From contig NC_133103.1 of the NCBI RefSeq assembly GCF_022965805.1, positions 30,122,329 through 30,186,328 on the forward strand: 64,000 nucleotides of DNA, written 5' to 3'. Positions 34,328 to 45,249 of this stretch are shown here, in pieces. Below the pieces are notes generated by a model that was not told the origin of the DNA, did no database searches, and was given only the letters and a program-made list of their open reading frames with translations. Origin of the DNA: Primulina eburnea. Taxonomy: Eukaryota; Streptophyta; Magnoliopsida; Lamiales; Gesneriaceae. Each line of letters starts with the position of its first letter. Position 1 is the first letter of the stretch. Position numbers and translations under genes: made by a program.

Positions 34328-34810
34328 TTAGTCGGATTCCAAGACTATGACGCTCATCTTGAAATTTTTCCATAAACGGAGAAGTTCAATATGCACATGT
34401 CCACTAGAATGCGTCTCAAGAGTCAATAAGATGTTATCTAAAGACTCCTTACTCAGCCCATTCTTAATGAAACCAATTTTATCATCTCTGTTATCGGAAA
34501 CACATCCCAAAGATCTGCATCGTTTGTCACAAGTCCATCTTGCACACTTATGACAAACCCCTAACCTTTTGGCCCTTCGTTTTTCCGCATAAGTGCTTTT
34601 TCCTAATCCAGGAAAATACCGAATGAGCAATGATTGTGGAACTTCTCCTCCTAATTGGACCTTAGCTTCTATTACAAGACGAATATCTTCTTGAATTCCT
34701 TTTTGCATTAACAATCTCAATCTTTCACACCTACCTGCATAAATTTTTCTTAGAACATTTTCAGAAACAGAAGGAAAATATTTACAAATTTTTGAGAGAT
34801 TTTCATCCAT
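34328..34810 (-). CDS. Cysteine-rich basic accessory protein (carlavirus-CRP-like), element B
   Basis: This intact 160-aa ORF follows integrase where Athila elements carry an env-like gene. Residues 77-82 are a basic run (KRRAKR), directly followed by Cys86, Cys89, Cys98 and Cys103, that is C-X2-C-X8-C-X4-C, with an extra Cys94. A basic cluster immediately before a four-cysteine finger with a final X4 spacing is the arrangement of the cysteine-rich nucleic-acid-binding proteins of carlaviruses and relatives, which act in RNA binding and silencing suppression. That relationship is my inference from pattern, not from a search. No signal peptide or membrane span is seen, arguing against an envelope protein. 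The last ~10 residues differ from A's copy because of a small indel; A's longer C-terminus looks ancestral. A 3' splice-site-like TTTTCCCAG lies about 105 nt before the ATG. Confidence 0.6.
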   Translation of the reverse strand: MDENLSKICKYFPSVSENVLRKIYAGRCERLRLLMQKGIQEDIRLVIEAKVQLGGEVPQSLLIRYFPGLGKSTYAEKRRAKRLGVCHKCARWTCDKRCRSLGCVSDNRDDKIGFIKNGLSKESLDNILLTLETHSSGHVHIELLRLWKNFKMSVIVLESD

Positions 34811-34980
34811 TTTGAAAAGAAAAGAAATGATTTTTTTTATTTTTGTATCAGCAATTATGGGAAACTGATTTAACCGACTATGAGAGTCACGGAGTACCGT
34901 TATCCGCCATTTAACTGGGAAAATAAAAATATTAAGGAAACCTGAAATAAAAACAAAAAAATTAAATGCAACATAAAAAT

Positions 34981-36201
34981 TTAAGGATCAGAAAGAGAAA
35001 TAAACTCTTCTTGAAATATTTCATTTTCCAAAAATGGTTTAAGCCTTTGTCCATTTACTTTAAAAACATCACCATTTTTAGGAATTTCAATATCCACATC
35101 TCCACAAGGATACACATGTTTTACAACATATGGGCCAGTCCATCTTGATCGTAATTTTCCTGGGAATATGTGAAGTTGAGAATTATAAAGCAAAACTTTT
35201 TTACCAATCTCAAAAGATTTTCTAAGAATTGTTTTATCATGAAATGATTTGATTTATGCTTTATATATCCTTGAATTCTCATACGCATCATTTTCTGAGT
35301 TCATCAAGTTCATTAAGTTGCAATTTGCGCAATTTGTTGCAATCATCCATGCTTGAATTAAAAGTTTTGATCGCCCAATAAGCTTTATGTTCCAATACCA
35401 CAGGTAAATGACAATGTTTTCCGTAAACCAACCTATAGGGAGACATATTCAATGATGTTTTAAAAGATGTTTGATATACCCAAAGTGTATCATTATGTCG
35501 CAGAGACCAATCTTTTCTATTTGAGTTAACAGTTTTTTTTCCAAAATTTGCTTTATCTCCCTATTAGCTAATTCAACTTGTCCATTTGTTTGAGGATGAT
35601 AAGGAATAGTTACTTTGTGAGTAATACCATATTTTTTCATTAATGAAGCAAATGGTTTATTAACAAAGTGAGTTCCCCCATCACTTATCATAGCTCGAGG
35701 AAATCCCGAATCTACTAAAAATATTTTCTTTCAAAAATTTGATGACGATTTTATGATCATTTGTTCGACATGGAATTGCCTCCATCCATTTGGAAATATA
35801 ATCAACTGCAACTAAAATATACAAGTATCCAAACGACGTTAGAAAAGGTCCCATAAAATCAATTCCCCAACAGTCAAAGATTTCAATTTCAATGATAGGA
35901 TTCAAAGGCATCATGTTTCTTTCTGAAATTGCACCCAATTTTTGAAAATTTCACAGATCTTGCAGATTTTGTGGGTGTCTTTAAACAAAGTGGACCAATA
36001 AAATCCACACTGAAAAATTTTTGCAGCCATTTTCTTTGAAGAAAATTGTCATCCGCATGCTTCTGAATGACAAAATTTAATGACACTACTTACCTCATTG
36101 TCTGGTATGCAACGTCGAAAAATTTGATCTGGACAGTACTTGAACAGATACGGATCATCCCAATAAATTTTTTTTACCTCATTCAAAAATTTTCTCTTAT
36201 C
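34981..36201 (-). pseudogene. Element B integrase
   Basis: Integrase inserts the cDNA into host DNA. Zinc-finger remnants are followed by core motifs [10 protein letters not shown] and [11 protein letters not shown] (first Asp region), [12 protein letters not shown] (second Asp) and [17 protein letters not shown] (Glu), then a C-terminal barrel LHIFPGKLRSRWTGPYVV ending at FISLSDP and a stop at 34,981. Frame changes occur near 35,930, 35,690, 35,450 and 35,250, and a stop at 36,202 separates it from RNase H. Confidence 0.85.
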
Positions 36202-37913
36202 TTAGGAACTCCATTGCGGTGGCATTTTTCCTGTCACAAGAAAATTTACTATGTTAGCAAACAAAGGTGTAGTAATAACTGAAAATAGATGTTCATCAGG
36301 AAAATTATCGTTAATTGGTGTCATTTCACAAAATGATCCTGTTACTAGTCTCGATAAATGATCGGCTACGACATTCTCAGTTCCTTTTTTATCTTTGATA
36401 ATAATGTCAAATTCTTGGAGCAACAAAATCCATCGTATCAGTCGTGGCTTTGCATCCTGTTTGGTCAACAAATATTTAATAGCAGAATGATCAGTAAACA
36501 CAATATTCGTTGATCCAATCAAATAAGAACGAAATTTATCTAATGCAAATATTACGGCAAGTAGTTCTTTTTCAGTTGTGGAGTAATTCATTTGAGCATT
36601 GTTTAAAGTTCTAATTGCATAATATATCACGTAAGGCTTACCGTTTCTTCTTTGAGCCAGTACTGCACCGACTGCATAATCACTCGAATCGCACATGATT
36701 TCAAATGGTAAAGACCAATCAGAAGGTTGTATGATAGGAGCTGATGTTAAATGTCGAATGATTTTATCAAAAGCATTTTGACATTCTTGAGTCCACTCAA
36801 ATGCAGTGTCTTTTGTTAAGAGATTACAAATGAGTTTAGAGATTGAACTAAAGTCCTTTGTAAACCTCCTATAAAATCCAGCATGTCCAAAAAATGAGCG
36901 AATTTCTTTAATGGTTTTTGGAGAAGGTAAATTGGCAATGACATCAACTTTTGCTTTATCAACTTCGATTCCATAAGATGACACGACATGTCCCAAAACA
37001 ATTCCAGAAGTAATCATGTAATGACATTTTTCCCAATTTAAAATAAGACCTTTTTCCTCGCATCGTTTTAAAACGTTTTCCAAATTTTCAAGACAACTAT
37101 GAAATGTATTCCCAAAGATAGTTAAATCATCCATGAAAATTTCCAAACAATTTTCAACCATGTCGCAAAAAATGCTTAGCATACATCTTTGAAATGTTGC
37201 TGGGGCATTGAATAAACCAAATGACATCCTTCTGAATGCAAATGTTCCAAAAGGACATGTGAATGTAGTATTTTCTTGATCTTCGAGTGCAATGGGAATT
37301 TGATAATAGCTTGAATATCCGTAAAAAAAAAACAGTAGTAGGGATGATCAGCTACTCTTTCTAAAATTTGATCCAAAAATGGTAATGGAAAATGATCTTT
37401 TCTAGTGGCATCATTTAATTTTCTATAATCAATACGCATCCGCCAACTAGATGTGACTTGACTTGTTAACAATTTACCTTTTTCATTTTTTATCACTGTG
37501 ATGCCAGATTTTTTTGGAACTACTTGCGTTGGACTTACCCATTTACTATCAGAAATAGGATATATAATTCCAACATCAAGTAGTTTGAGAACTTCAGTTT
37601 TCACAACATCTTTCATGTGTGGATTTAATCTCCTTTGTGGTTGTTGAGATGTTTTAGCATTTTCTTCTAAATGAATTTTGTATGTGCAAATTATTGAATT
37701 AATGCCTTTGAGATCTTTTAGTGTCCAACCAATTGCATTTTTATGTCTTTTAAGCATATAAACTATTTTACCTTCTTCATCACTTGTTAGTTTGGAAGAA
37801 ATTACCACCGGATATGTTTCATCTTCTCCAAGAAATGCATACTTCAATTCTTCTGGCAAGGGTTTTAACTCCAATATTGGTGGTTTGTCTTTGTTCTCAT
37901 ATTTTGCCTCAAC
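36202..37913 (-). pseudogene. pol: Element B reverse transcriptase and RNase H
   Basis: The RT frame from 37,874 (MELKPLPEELKYAFLGEDET) reaches DYRKLND and FPLPFLDQIL and is frameshifted near 37,325. The second frame (37,227-36,202, 341 aa) is uninterrupted: RT catalytic [41 protein letters not shown], then RNase H with [32 protein letters not shown] and [11 protein letters not shown], and HLSRL at the end. Catalytic residues of RT palm and RNase H are present. Only the frameshift(s) break it, so B is younger or better preserved than A. Confidence 0.88.
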
Positions 37914-38706
37914 TTATTTCTCTGATCTTGGTAATGAGTGATACCTGATAAAATCATCAAAATCAATTTCAATATTGTTTTTAAAAGTATCAATTGAACA
38001 AATATCTAATTGGTCACAAGTACTCCCTCCTTGAATGTTTTCTTCCACAAGAGTTTCAATAATATTTTCATTTTCACTTTCATCTCCTTTGTCATGTGGT
38101 TGCTTACAAAGATTAAAAACGTTAAGCTCCAAGTCATGTTACCAAATGACAACTTCATTATTCCATTCCTGCAATTTATTAGAGCATTAGAAGTGGCTAA
38201 AAATGGACGACCCAAAATTACAGGAATTGCATTATAAGCTTCGATAGGTTGTGTATCTAAACCTATGAAATCGACAAGATATACAAAGTTATAAATTTGG
38301 ACCAACACTTCTTCTACCATACCTCTTGGCACCTTAACAGATCTATCGGCAAGTAAAAGTGTTACCGAAGTAGGTTTTATCTCGCCTAGATTGAGTTCTT
38401 GATAAACTGAATATGAAGTAAATTCACACTAGCTCCAAGATCAAGCAAGGCTTTTTTAATCTTTCGTTTTCCAATAATACATGAAATAGTAGGACAACCA
38501 GGATCTTTGTATTTCAAAGTGTTATTATTTTGAATGATTGCACTTACTTGTTCGGCTAAAAATGCTTTCTTTTTCACATTCAATTTTCTTTTCACAGTGC
38601 ACAAATCTTTCAAAAATTTGGCATGTGATGGTACCTGCTTTATTGCATCTAATAAAGGAATATTACCTTTTACTTGTTTAAAAATATCATATATATCAGA
38701 ATTCAA
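37914..38706 (-). pseudogene. Element B aspartic protease region
   Basis: The active site is ALLDLGASVNLL near 38,440. A frameshift follows, then VPRGMVEEVLVQIYNFVYLV, a flap region with PVILGRPFLATSNALINCR, and another frame change before LNVFNLCKQPHDKGDE. A stop at 37,914 precedes RT. The intact order shows which part A has lost. Confidence 0.82.
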
Positions 38707-40223
38707 ATTTGATTTTTTTTATTTTTTAATACATGAGGGAATGGTGGTGACACTGTCTGTTGAACATCCTCTTCGTAAGTTATGGGTTCCACTTCCTTAC
38801 CCTTTGGAGTTGATTTATCATCATCTTCAAAAGGTTCAAGAATGGATTTTTCCACAACCTTACCACTTCGAAGGGTAATAACAGATTTTACCTGATCCAT
38901 CGATTGAGTTCCAGAAGTTCCAGTTTGTGAATGATGATCCCTAGGATCAGGCAGAGGTTGTGAAGGAAATTTACCATTTTCATGAACATTAAGTGCAGAT
39001 GCATATTTAGCAAGAGTATCTTTCAAATCTGTCATAGTTTGAGCAATTTGAGTATTGATAGACTCTTGCTTTGTAATGAAAGAATTTAATGTATCTTCCA
39101 AATTTCTTTTAGGTGGAGGAACATAAGGTGCGTAATTTTGAAAAAAATTTTTTGGAAATGTGGTTGTGAAAATTGTGCAGCATTATCATTCCTCCAACTA
39201 AAAATTGGGTGATTTCTCCAACCTGGATTGTAATTTTGAGAAAATGGTTCAAAATTTGGCCTTTTCAAATTGTTCAAAACATTGGCTTGTTAATGGAGAC
39301 ATTCTTTAAAAGAGGGCAAAGTGGGACAATCTTTTGTAAAATGATCACTTGTATCACAGATGTGGCACGCAATTTCTTGAACAGATTTTAATTGACCATT
39401 CTTTTTCAATTCAAGTGCCTCAACTTTTCTTGCCAAAGAGGTAAATCTAGCTTGAAGATCATGTTCATCTTTGAGAGTGTACATACCTCCACCAGATGTA
39501 GGAGATTTAATCTTGTTTGATGGTTCGATTGTACCTATAGTGTCCCAATTTTGAGCATTTTCAGCTAATGAATCAAGATACTCAATTGCCTCGTTTGGAT
39601 CTTTATCTTCAAATGTTCCATTACACATAAATTCAACCATTTTCCTATCTTTAGGTTTTAAGCCTTCATAAAATTGAGAAACAACTCTCCAAATTTCTAA
39701 ACCATGATGTGGACAAAGATTAAGCAATTCTTTGTATCTATCCCAACACTGATAAAAAGTTTCTCCTTGTTTTTGAGTGAAAGTGATGATTTGCCTTTTG
39801 AAAGAATTAGTTCTATGAGATGGAAAATTTTTTTCAAAAATTGTTGTTGCAATTCATCCCAAGTTCGATTGGATCCCGATATAAAATTTTGTAGCCAAGT
39901 TTTAGCTTTATCTTTTAAAGAAAAAGGAAAAAGCTTAAGTCGAATGGTGTTCATGCTACAATTTATATCAATATATTTGTTGCACACTTCTTCAAACTCT
40001 CGTAAAGGCATGTATGGATTTTCAGAATCTAAGCCATGAAAGTTGAGTAAAAGTTGGATAATACCAGGCTTAAAATTGAAATGAGATGCATCAGGGGGAA
40101 AACTAGACATGAAGGTGCACTAGTACGTGTAGGATTCATGTGGTCTCTAAGTGTTCTTCGTCTATCATGATCATGTTGAGATTGCATTTCATCTTCATTT
40201 TCTTGGATGGGTTCTTCCGCCAT
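38707..40223 (-). pseudogene. gag: Element B Gag
   Basis: Gag starts at ATG 40,223 (MAEEPIQENEDEMQSQHD). Capsid motifs are SFPPDASHFNFKPGIIQLLL, LKLFPFSLKDKAKTWLQNF and WDELQQQFLKKIF; then VVSQFYEGLKPKDRKMVEF and a zinc knuckle CHICDTSDHFTKDC near 39,330-39,370. The C-terminal part ends with SVITLRSGKVVEKSILEP. Frameshifts near 40,100, 39,800, 39,290 and 39,100 break the frame. No in-frame stop lies between them in the longest pieces. Confidence 0.85.
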
Positions 40224-40394
40224 GTTTTGTAAAAATAAAGGGCTATTTCGAATGATTCGACCACTAAGTGTACGTGACCAGATGCTCATGCAAATGCAAA
40301 AGCAAAAGAATAAAAACACACAAAAGCAATAAAAATTGAAATAAAGAAAAATAAACTATAAACAAAATTAAATAGACTTTAATTTAATTTTACT

Positions 40395-40412
40395 TCCCCG
40401 GAAACGGCGCCA
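40395..40412 (-). promoter_or_regulatory. tRNA-Asp primer-binding site of element B
   Basis: Minus strand TGGCGCCGTTTCCGGGGA differs from A's PBS at one position. Confidence 0.88.
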
Positions 40413-40418
40413 AAAACT

Positions 40419-41808
40419 TGGTGCGACTTTTATTATAGCACTCCCAAGAGCAGGTTGTCCACAAGTAGTAAAATTCGGTGAGTCCGAATATCGTATCCAC
40501 ATGGAAGTTAAGGTAATTACAAGTCCACTACAATGTCTTTTTGTTTTTGTTTTTGTTTTTTTTTCTTTTAATGGTTTGAATCTTTAATTCGTAATTTTTA
40601 ATTGTTCAAATTTTAATTTAAGTAGTTGAGATTAAAGGATCCACTCATGGTATTTTAATAAAGTTAACATTAACGAACATTATTGAAATCCACTTAATAA
40701 AATGATTCTAATATATTAAATAATCATATTTATATTATGTTATATATTATAATCTTATAAGTATATAATATATACCAAAACTTATAAATGTTGTCAAGTA
40801 TTTATTGTGCTATATATATATTTGTAAACACTAAATCAATGTTCCCACTTTAAATGGTTGGTAAAACCAAACAAACATTTAAATGGTTCCAAGAATTTAG
40901 TGTAACATATAGCAACAATAAATCAAAACTCCCACTTATAAGTAGGGTATAAAAATGCTTAAAGAAATAAATATAACATAAAAATTAAATAATGATTAAA
41001 TAATATAAAACATAGATTCTTACCTTTTAGTAACCTTATTATCATGCCAAGAGTTTCACCTTTTCATCTCAACTTTAGGAAGTTAGCTATTCATTATTCA
41101 AAGTGTAAAACTTTGAATATGAAATTAACATGCTAATTATATTTAAATGAAAAAATAAAAGAAAAATATAGATAGAAATATTATGAACTCAAATGTTTGT
41201 TCATAGAATGATGGAAATCTCAATACATTACAATGCACCCCTATTTATAGCCAAATTTTGGGAGACAACCACAAATAAAATATTATTTTTTACACATAAG
41301 TCTTCATTGGTGTTCCAAGAAATTATATTTTAATGCACATCACTTTTGAAAATCTTCCCTTCGGAATTTTCTTTTCCACATAAAAAATAACATGTAGATA
41401 TCTGAGTTGTTGAGTTGTGGTATTTTTTTCACACCATTTGACCAAGTAATTTGAGAGATATGGTCAAAATACTAGAGCATGATAAAACTGCCACTCCTTT
41501 GGTAACTTTATTTGTTGCTTAATTTGATCCCAATTGTGAGAGGATTTTTATCTCATGCTTGTCAACAATATTGTAGATATTATAATCAACTTTCTACAGG
41601 TCCAAGACTCATCTTAATCCCATTTGCAACGCCAAGGTTATTCTTGTTTTATCGAACCTGTAAAAAATAGTAAAAACTTATAATTACACAACAACTTATA
41701 TTTTATACAATTTATTATAAAACATATAATATTTAAACATTTAATAAAACAAAAACTATATATTTATATTATAAAACATTTAATTAATATAATTTTTTAT
41801 CTTTATCA
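40419..41808 (-). mobile_element. Element B 5' LTR
   Basis: The 1390-bp LTR pairs with 31,365-32,850. On the minus strand it begins TGATAAAGATAAAAAATT and carries one GGCTATAAATAGGGG promoter near 41,250 (plus strand CCCCTATTTATAGCC). Its outer edge abuts GGCAT. Confidence 0.88.
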
Positions 41809-42977
41809 GGCATCACAGTGATAAAAAATGAAAAAGGTGAATTGTTAACAAGTCGAGTCCCATCTAGTTGGCGGATGTGTATTGATTATAGAAAATAAAA
41901 TGACATGACTAGAAAAGATCATTTTCCATTACCATTTTTGGATCAAATTTTAGAAAGAGTAGCATGTCATCCCTACTACTGTTTTCTTGATGGATATTCA
42001 GGCAATTATCAAATTCCCATTGCACTCAAAGATCAAGATAAAACTAAATTCACATATCCTTTTGGAACATTTGCATTCAGAAGGATGCCATTTAGATTAT
42101 GCAATGCCCCAGCAACATTTCAGAGATGTATGCTAAGCGTTTTTAGCGACATGGTTGAAAATTGTTTGGAGATTTTCATGGATGATTGAACTGTTTTTGG
42201 GAATACATTTCATAATTGTCTTGAAAATTTGGAAAACGTTTTAAAAAGATGAGGAAAAAAGTTTTATTTTAAATTGGGAAAAATGTCATTACATGATTAC
42301 TTCTGGGATTGTTTTGGGACATGTTGTGTCATCTCATGGAATTGAAGTTGATAAAGCCAAAGTTGATGTCCTCGCCAATTTACCCCCTCCAAAAACCATT
42401 AAATAAATTCGCTCATTTTTGGGACATGCTGGATTCTATAGGAGGTTTATAAAGGAGTTTAGTTCTATCTCTAAACCCATTTGTAACCTCTTAACATAAG
42501 ACACTGCATTTGAGTGGACTCAAGAATGTCAAAATGCTTTTGATAAAATCATTCGACATTTAACATCAGCTCCAATCATGAATTCTCCTGATTGGTCTTT
42601 ACCATTTGAAATCATGTGCGACGCGAGTGATTATGCAGTCGGTGCAGTATTGGGTCAAAGAAGAAACAGTAAGCCTTATGTGATATATTATGCAAGTAAA
42701 ACTTTAAACAATGCTCAAATGAATTACTCCACAACTGAAAAAGAACTACTTGCTGTAATATTTGCATTAGATAAATTTCGTTCTTATTTGATTGGATCAA
42801 CGACTATTGTGTTTACTGATCATTCTACTATTAGATATTTGTTGACAAAACAGGATGCAAAGCCACGATTGATACGATGGATTTTGTTGCTCCAAGCATT
42901 TGGCATTGTGATCAAAGATAAGAAAGGAACCGAGAATGTCGTAGCCGATCATTTATCGAGACTATTAACATGATCAT
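41809..42977 (+). pseudogene. pol: Element A RT third segment and RNase H
   Basis: After GGCAT the RT resumes (GITVIKNEKGELLTSRVPSS, then MCIDYRK and a stop). It continues with FPLPFLDQILERVACHPYYC, FLDGYSGNYQIPIALKDQ and the catalytic FMDD followed at once by a TGA (B has Leu). Frame changes lie at 42,250-42,300. RNase H (42,578-42,973) is open: [54 protein letters not shown]. Inactive as a whole. Confidence 0.87.
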
Positions 42978-43049
42978 CTTGTGAAATGACACCAATTAAC
43001 GATAATTTTCCTGATAAACATCTATTTATCAGTTACTATTACACCTTGG

Positions 43050-44319
43050 TTTGCTAACATAGTAAATTTTCTTGTGACAGGAAAAATGCCACCGCAATGG
43101 AATTCCCAAAATAAAATAAAATTTTTGAATGAGGTAAAAAACTTTTATTGGGATGATCCGTATCTCTTCAACTATTGTCCAGATCAAATTTTTCGACGTT
43201 CATACCAGACAATGAGGTAAGTAGTGTCATTAAATTTTGTCATGCAGAAGCATGCAGAGGACATTTTTCTTCAAAGAAAACGGCTGCAAAAATCTTGCAG
43301 TGTGGATTTTATTGGCCCACTTTGTATAAAGACACCCACGAAATCTGCAAGATCTATGAAAATTGTCAAAAATTCGTTGCGATTTCAAAAGGAAACATGA
43401 TGCCTTTGAATCCTATCATTGAAATTGAAATATTTGACTATTAGCGAATTGATTTTATGGGACCTTTTCTAACGTCGTTTGGATACTTGTATATTTTAGT
43501 TGCAGTTGATTATATTTCCAAATGAATGGAGGCAATTCCATGTCGAACAAATGATCATAAAATAGTCATCAAATATTTTAAAGAAAATATTTTTAGTAGA
43601 TTTGGAATTCCTCGAGCCATGAGAAGTGATGGGGGAACTCACTTTATTAATAAAACATTTGCTTCATTAATGGAAAAAATATGGTATTACTCACAAAGTA
43701 ACTACTCCTTATCATCCTCAAACAAATGGACAAGTTGAATAATCTAATATGGAGATAAAGCAAATTTGGAAAAAATTGTTAACCCAAACATAAAAGATTG
43801 GTCTCTGCGACTTAATGATGCACTTTGGGAATATCGAACACAGCTTTTAAAACATCATTGAATATGTCTCACTATAGGTTGGTTTACGGAAAATATTGTC
43901 ATTTGCCTGTTGAATTGGAACATAAAGCTTATTGGGCGATCAAAACTTTTAATTCAAGCATTGATGATTGCAACAAATTGCGCAAATTGCAACTTAAAGA
44001 ACTCAGAAATGACGCGTAAGAGAATTCAAGGATTTATAAAGCAAAAATCAAATCATTTCATGATAAAACAATTCTTAGAAAATCTTTTGAGATTAGTAAA
44101 AAAGTTTTGCTTTATAATTCTCGACTTCACATATTCCCAGGAAAATTACGATCAAGAAGGACATGCCCATATATTGTAAAGCATGTGTATTGTTATGAAG
44201 CTGTGACTATTGAAAATCCTAAAAATGGTGATGTTTTTAAAGTAAATGGACAAAGGCTTAAACCATTTTTACAAAATAAAATCTTTCAAGAAGAGTTTAT
44301 TTCCCTTTATGATCCTTGA
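43050..44319 (+). pseudogene. Element A integrase
   Basis: The zinc finger is well readable (CHAEACRGHFSSKKTAAKIL then CKIYENCQK, an HHCC arrangement). A stop lies in the first-Asp region (FDY, stop, RIDFMGPF) and another in YISK, stop, MEAIPC. SDGGTHFINKTF gives the second Asp. A frame change follows near 43,675. The C-terminal barrel LHIFPGKLRSRRTCPYIV to FISLYDP, stop at 44,317-44,319, is intact. Downstream lie the accessory genes. Confidence 0.85.
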
Positions 44320-44493
44320 TTTTTTTTTGTTGTATTTAATTTTGTTTGTTTTTATTTTAGTTTTCCATAATCTTTTTATTTTCCCGATTAAATGGCGGAT
44401 AACGGTACTCCGTGACTCTCATAGTTGGTTAAATCAGTTTTCCACAACTGCTGATACAAAAATAAAAAAATTATAATCTCTTTTCTTTTCAAA

Positions 44494-45041
44494 ATGGGTA
44501 AAATTCTCTAAAAAAATTTGTAAATATTTTCCCTCTGTTTATGAAAATGTTCCAAGAAAAATTTATGCAGGTAGGTGTGAAAGATTGAGATTGCTAATGC
44601 AAAAATGAATTTCAGAAGATATTCGTCTTGTAATACAAGCTAAAGTCCGATTAGGATGAGAAGTTGCACAATAATTGCTCATTCGGTATTTCCCTGGATT
44701 AGGAAAAAACACTTATGCGAAAAAAACGAAGGGCCAAAAGGTTAGGGATTTGTCATAAGTGTGCAAGATGGACTTGTGACAAACGATGCAGATCTTTGGG
44801 GTGTGTTTCCAATAACAGAGAAGATAAAATTAGTTCCATTAATAATGGGCTGAGTAAGGAGTCTTTAGATAACATTTTATTGACTCTTGAGACGCATTCT
44901 AGTGGACACGTGCATATTGAACTTCTCCGTTTATGGAAACAATTCCAAGATGAGAGTCATAGTCTTGGGAATCCGACTAAAAAAGACCATGTTTGCCAAT
45001 TTATAAGAAAATTGGATGGGAAGCATATCCTCGACTCATAG
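44494..45041 (+). pseudogene. Cysteine-rich basic accessory protein (carlavirus-CRP-like), element A copy
   Basis: This is the counterpart of the intact B ORF at 34,328-34,810. The first half carries stops (for example near 44,509, 44,606 and 44,656) and an indel near 44,710. The second half is open (44,715-45,041) and includes the basic run and the same cysteine finger. Its C-terminus is about 20 residues longer than B's and ends HILDS, stop at 45,041. The retained finger in two copies shows that this gene belongs to the element family and was not acquired by one copy. Confidence 0.7.
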
Positions 45042-45194
45042 AAGGCGTTGAAGCCGTTTCTGAACGTAAAACCAGAGAAAAATTGTGAGCCACAATCACA
45101 CTACTGTTTATATGCATGTGTGTCATTATTGTTTTTACTATTTATTCTGCTTACAATTGTGACCCATAGTTTTGGCATGATAACATATTACCCC

Positions 45195-45229
45195 TATAAA
45201 ATCTCTCATCTTTCTCTCTATTTTCGCAG
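45195..45229 (+). promoter_or_regulatory. TATA-like box and 3' splice-site-like sequence before LOG
   Basis: CCCCTATAAAATCTCTC (TATAAAAT at 45,195) is followed by a pyrimidine-rich stretch ending TTTTCGCAG at 45,229, 20 nt before the LOG ATG. It could be the acceptor for a spliced subgenomic mRNA, as used for env-like genes, or part of a captured promoter and leader. Neither is shown. Confidence 0.4.
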
Positions 45230-45249
45230 ACAAAAAATAAAGTAAAAAC

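Larger units (their letters stand above)
31365..41808 (-). mobile_element. Element B: complete Athila-like retrotransposon, same family as A, inverted
   Basis: The 10,444-bp element has LTRs at 40,419-41,808 (its 5' end) and 31,365-32,850 (its 3' end) and a perfect target duplication GGCAT (31,360-31,364 and 41,809-41,813) that restores A's RT frame. It has the full order LTR, PBS, gag, protease, RT, RNase H, integrase, cysteine-rich ORF, LOG remnant, 3' region, PPT, LTR on the minus strand. Coding regions are mostly readable but carry frameshifts. Insertion into a relative in opposite orientation creates a large inverted repeat. Confidence 0.92.

Noticed and set aside
45048..45245. 65-aa frame with one hydrophobic segment just before LOG, which could suggest an env-like membrane protein
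   Set aside because: It is short, missing in B, overlaps the TATA/acceptor-like stretch, and has no signal-peptide or fusion features.
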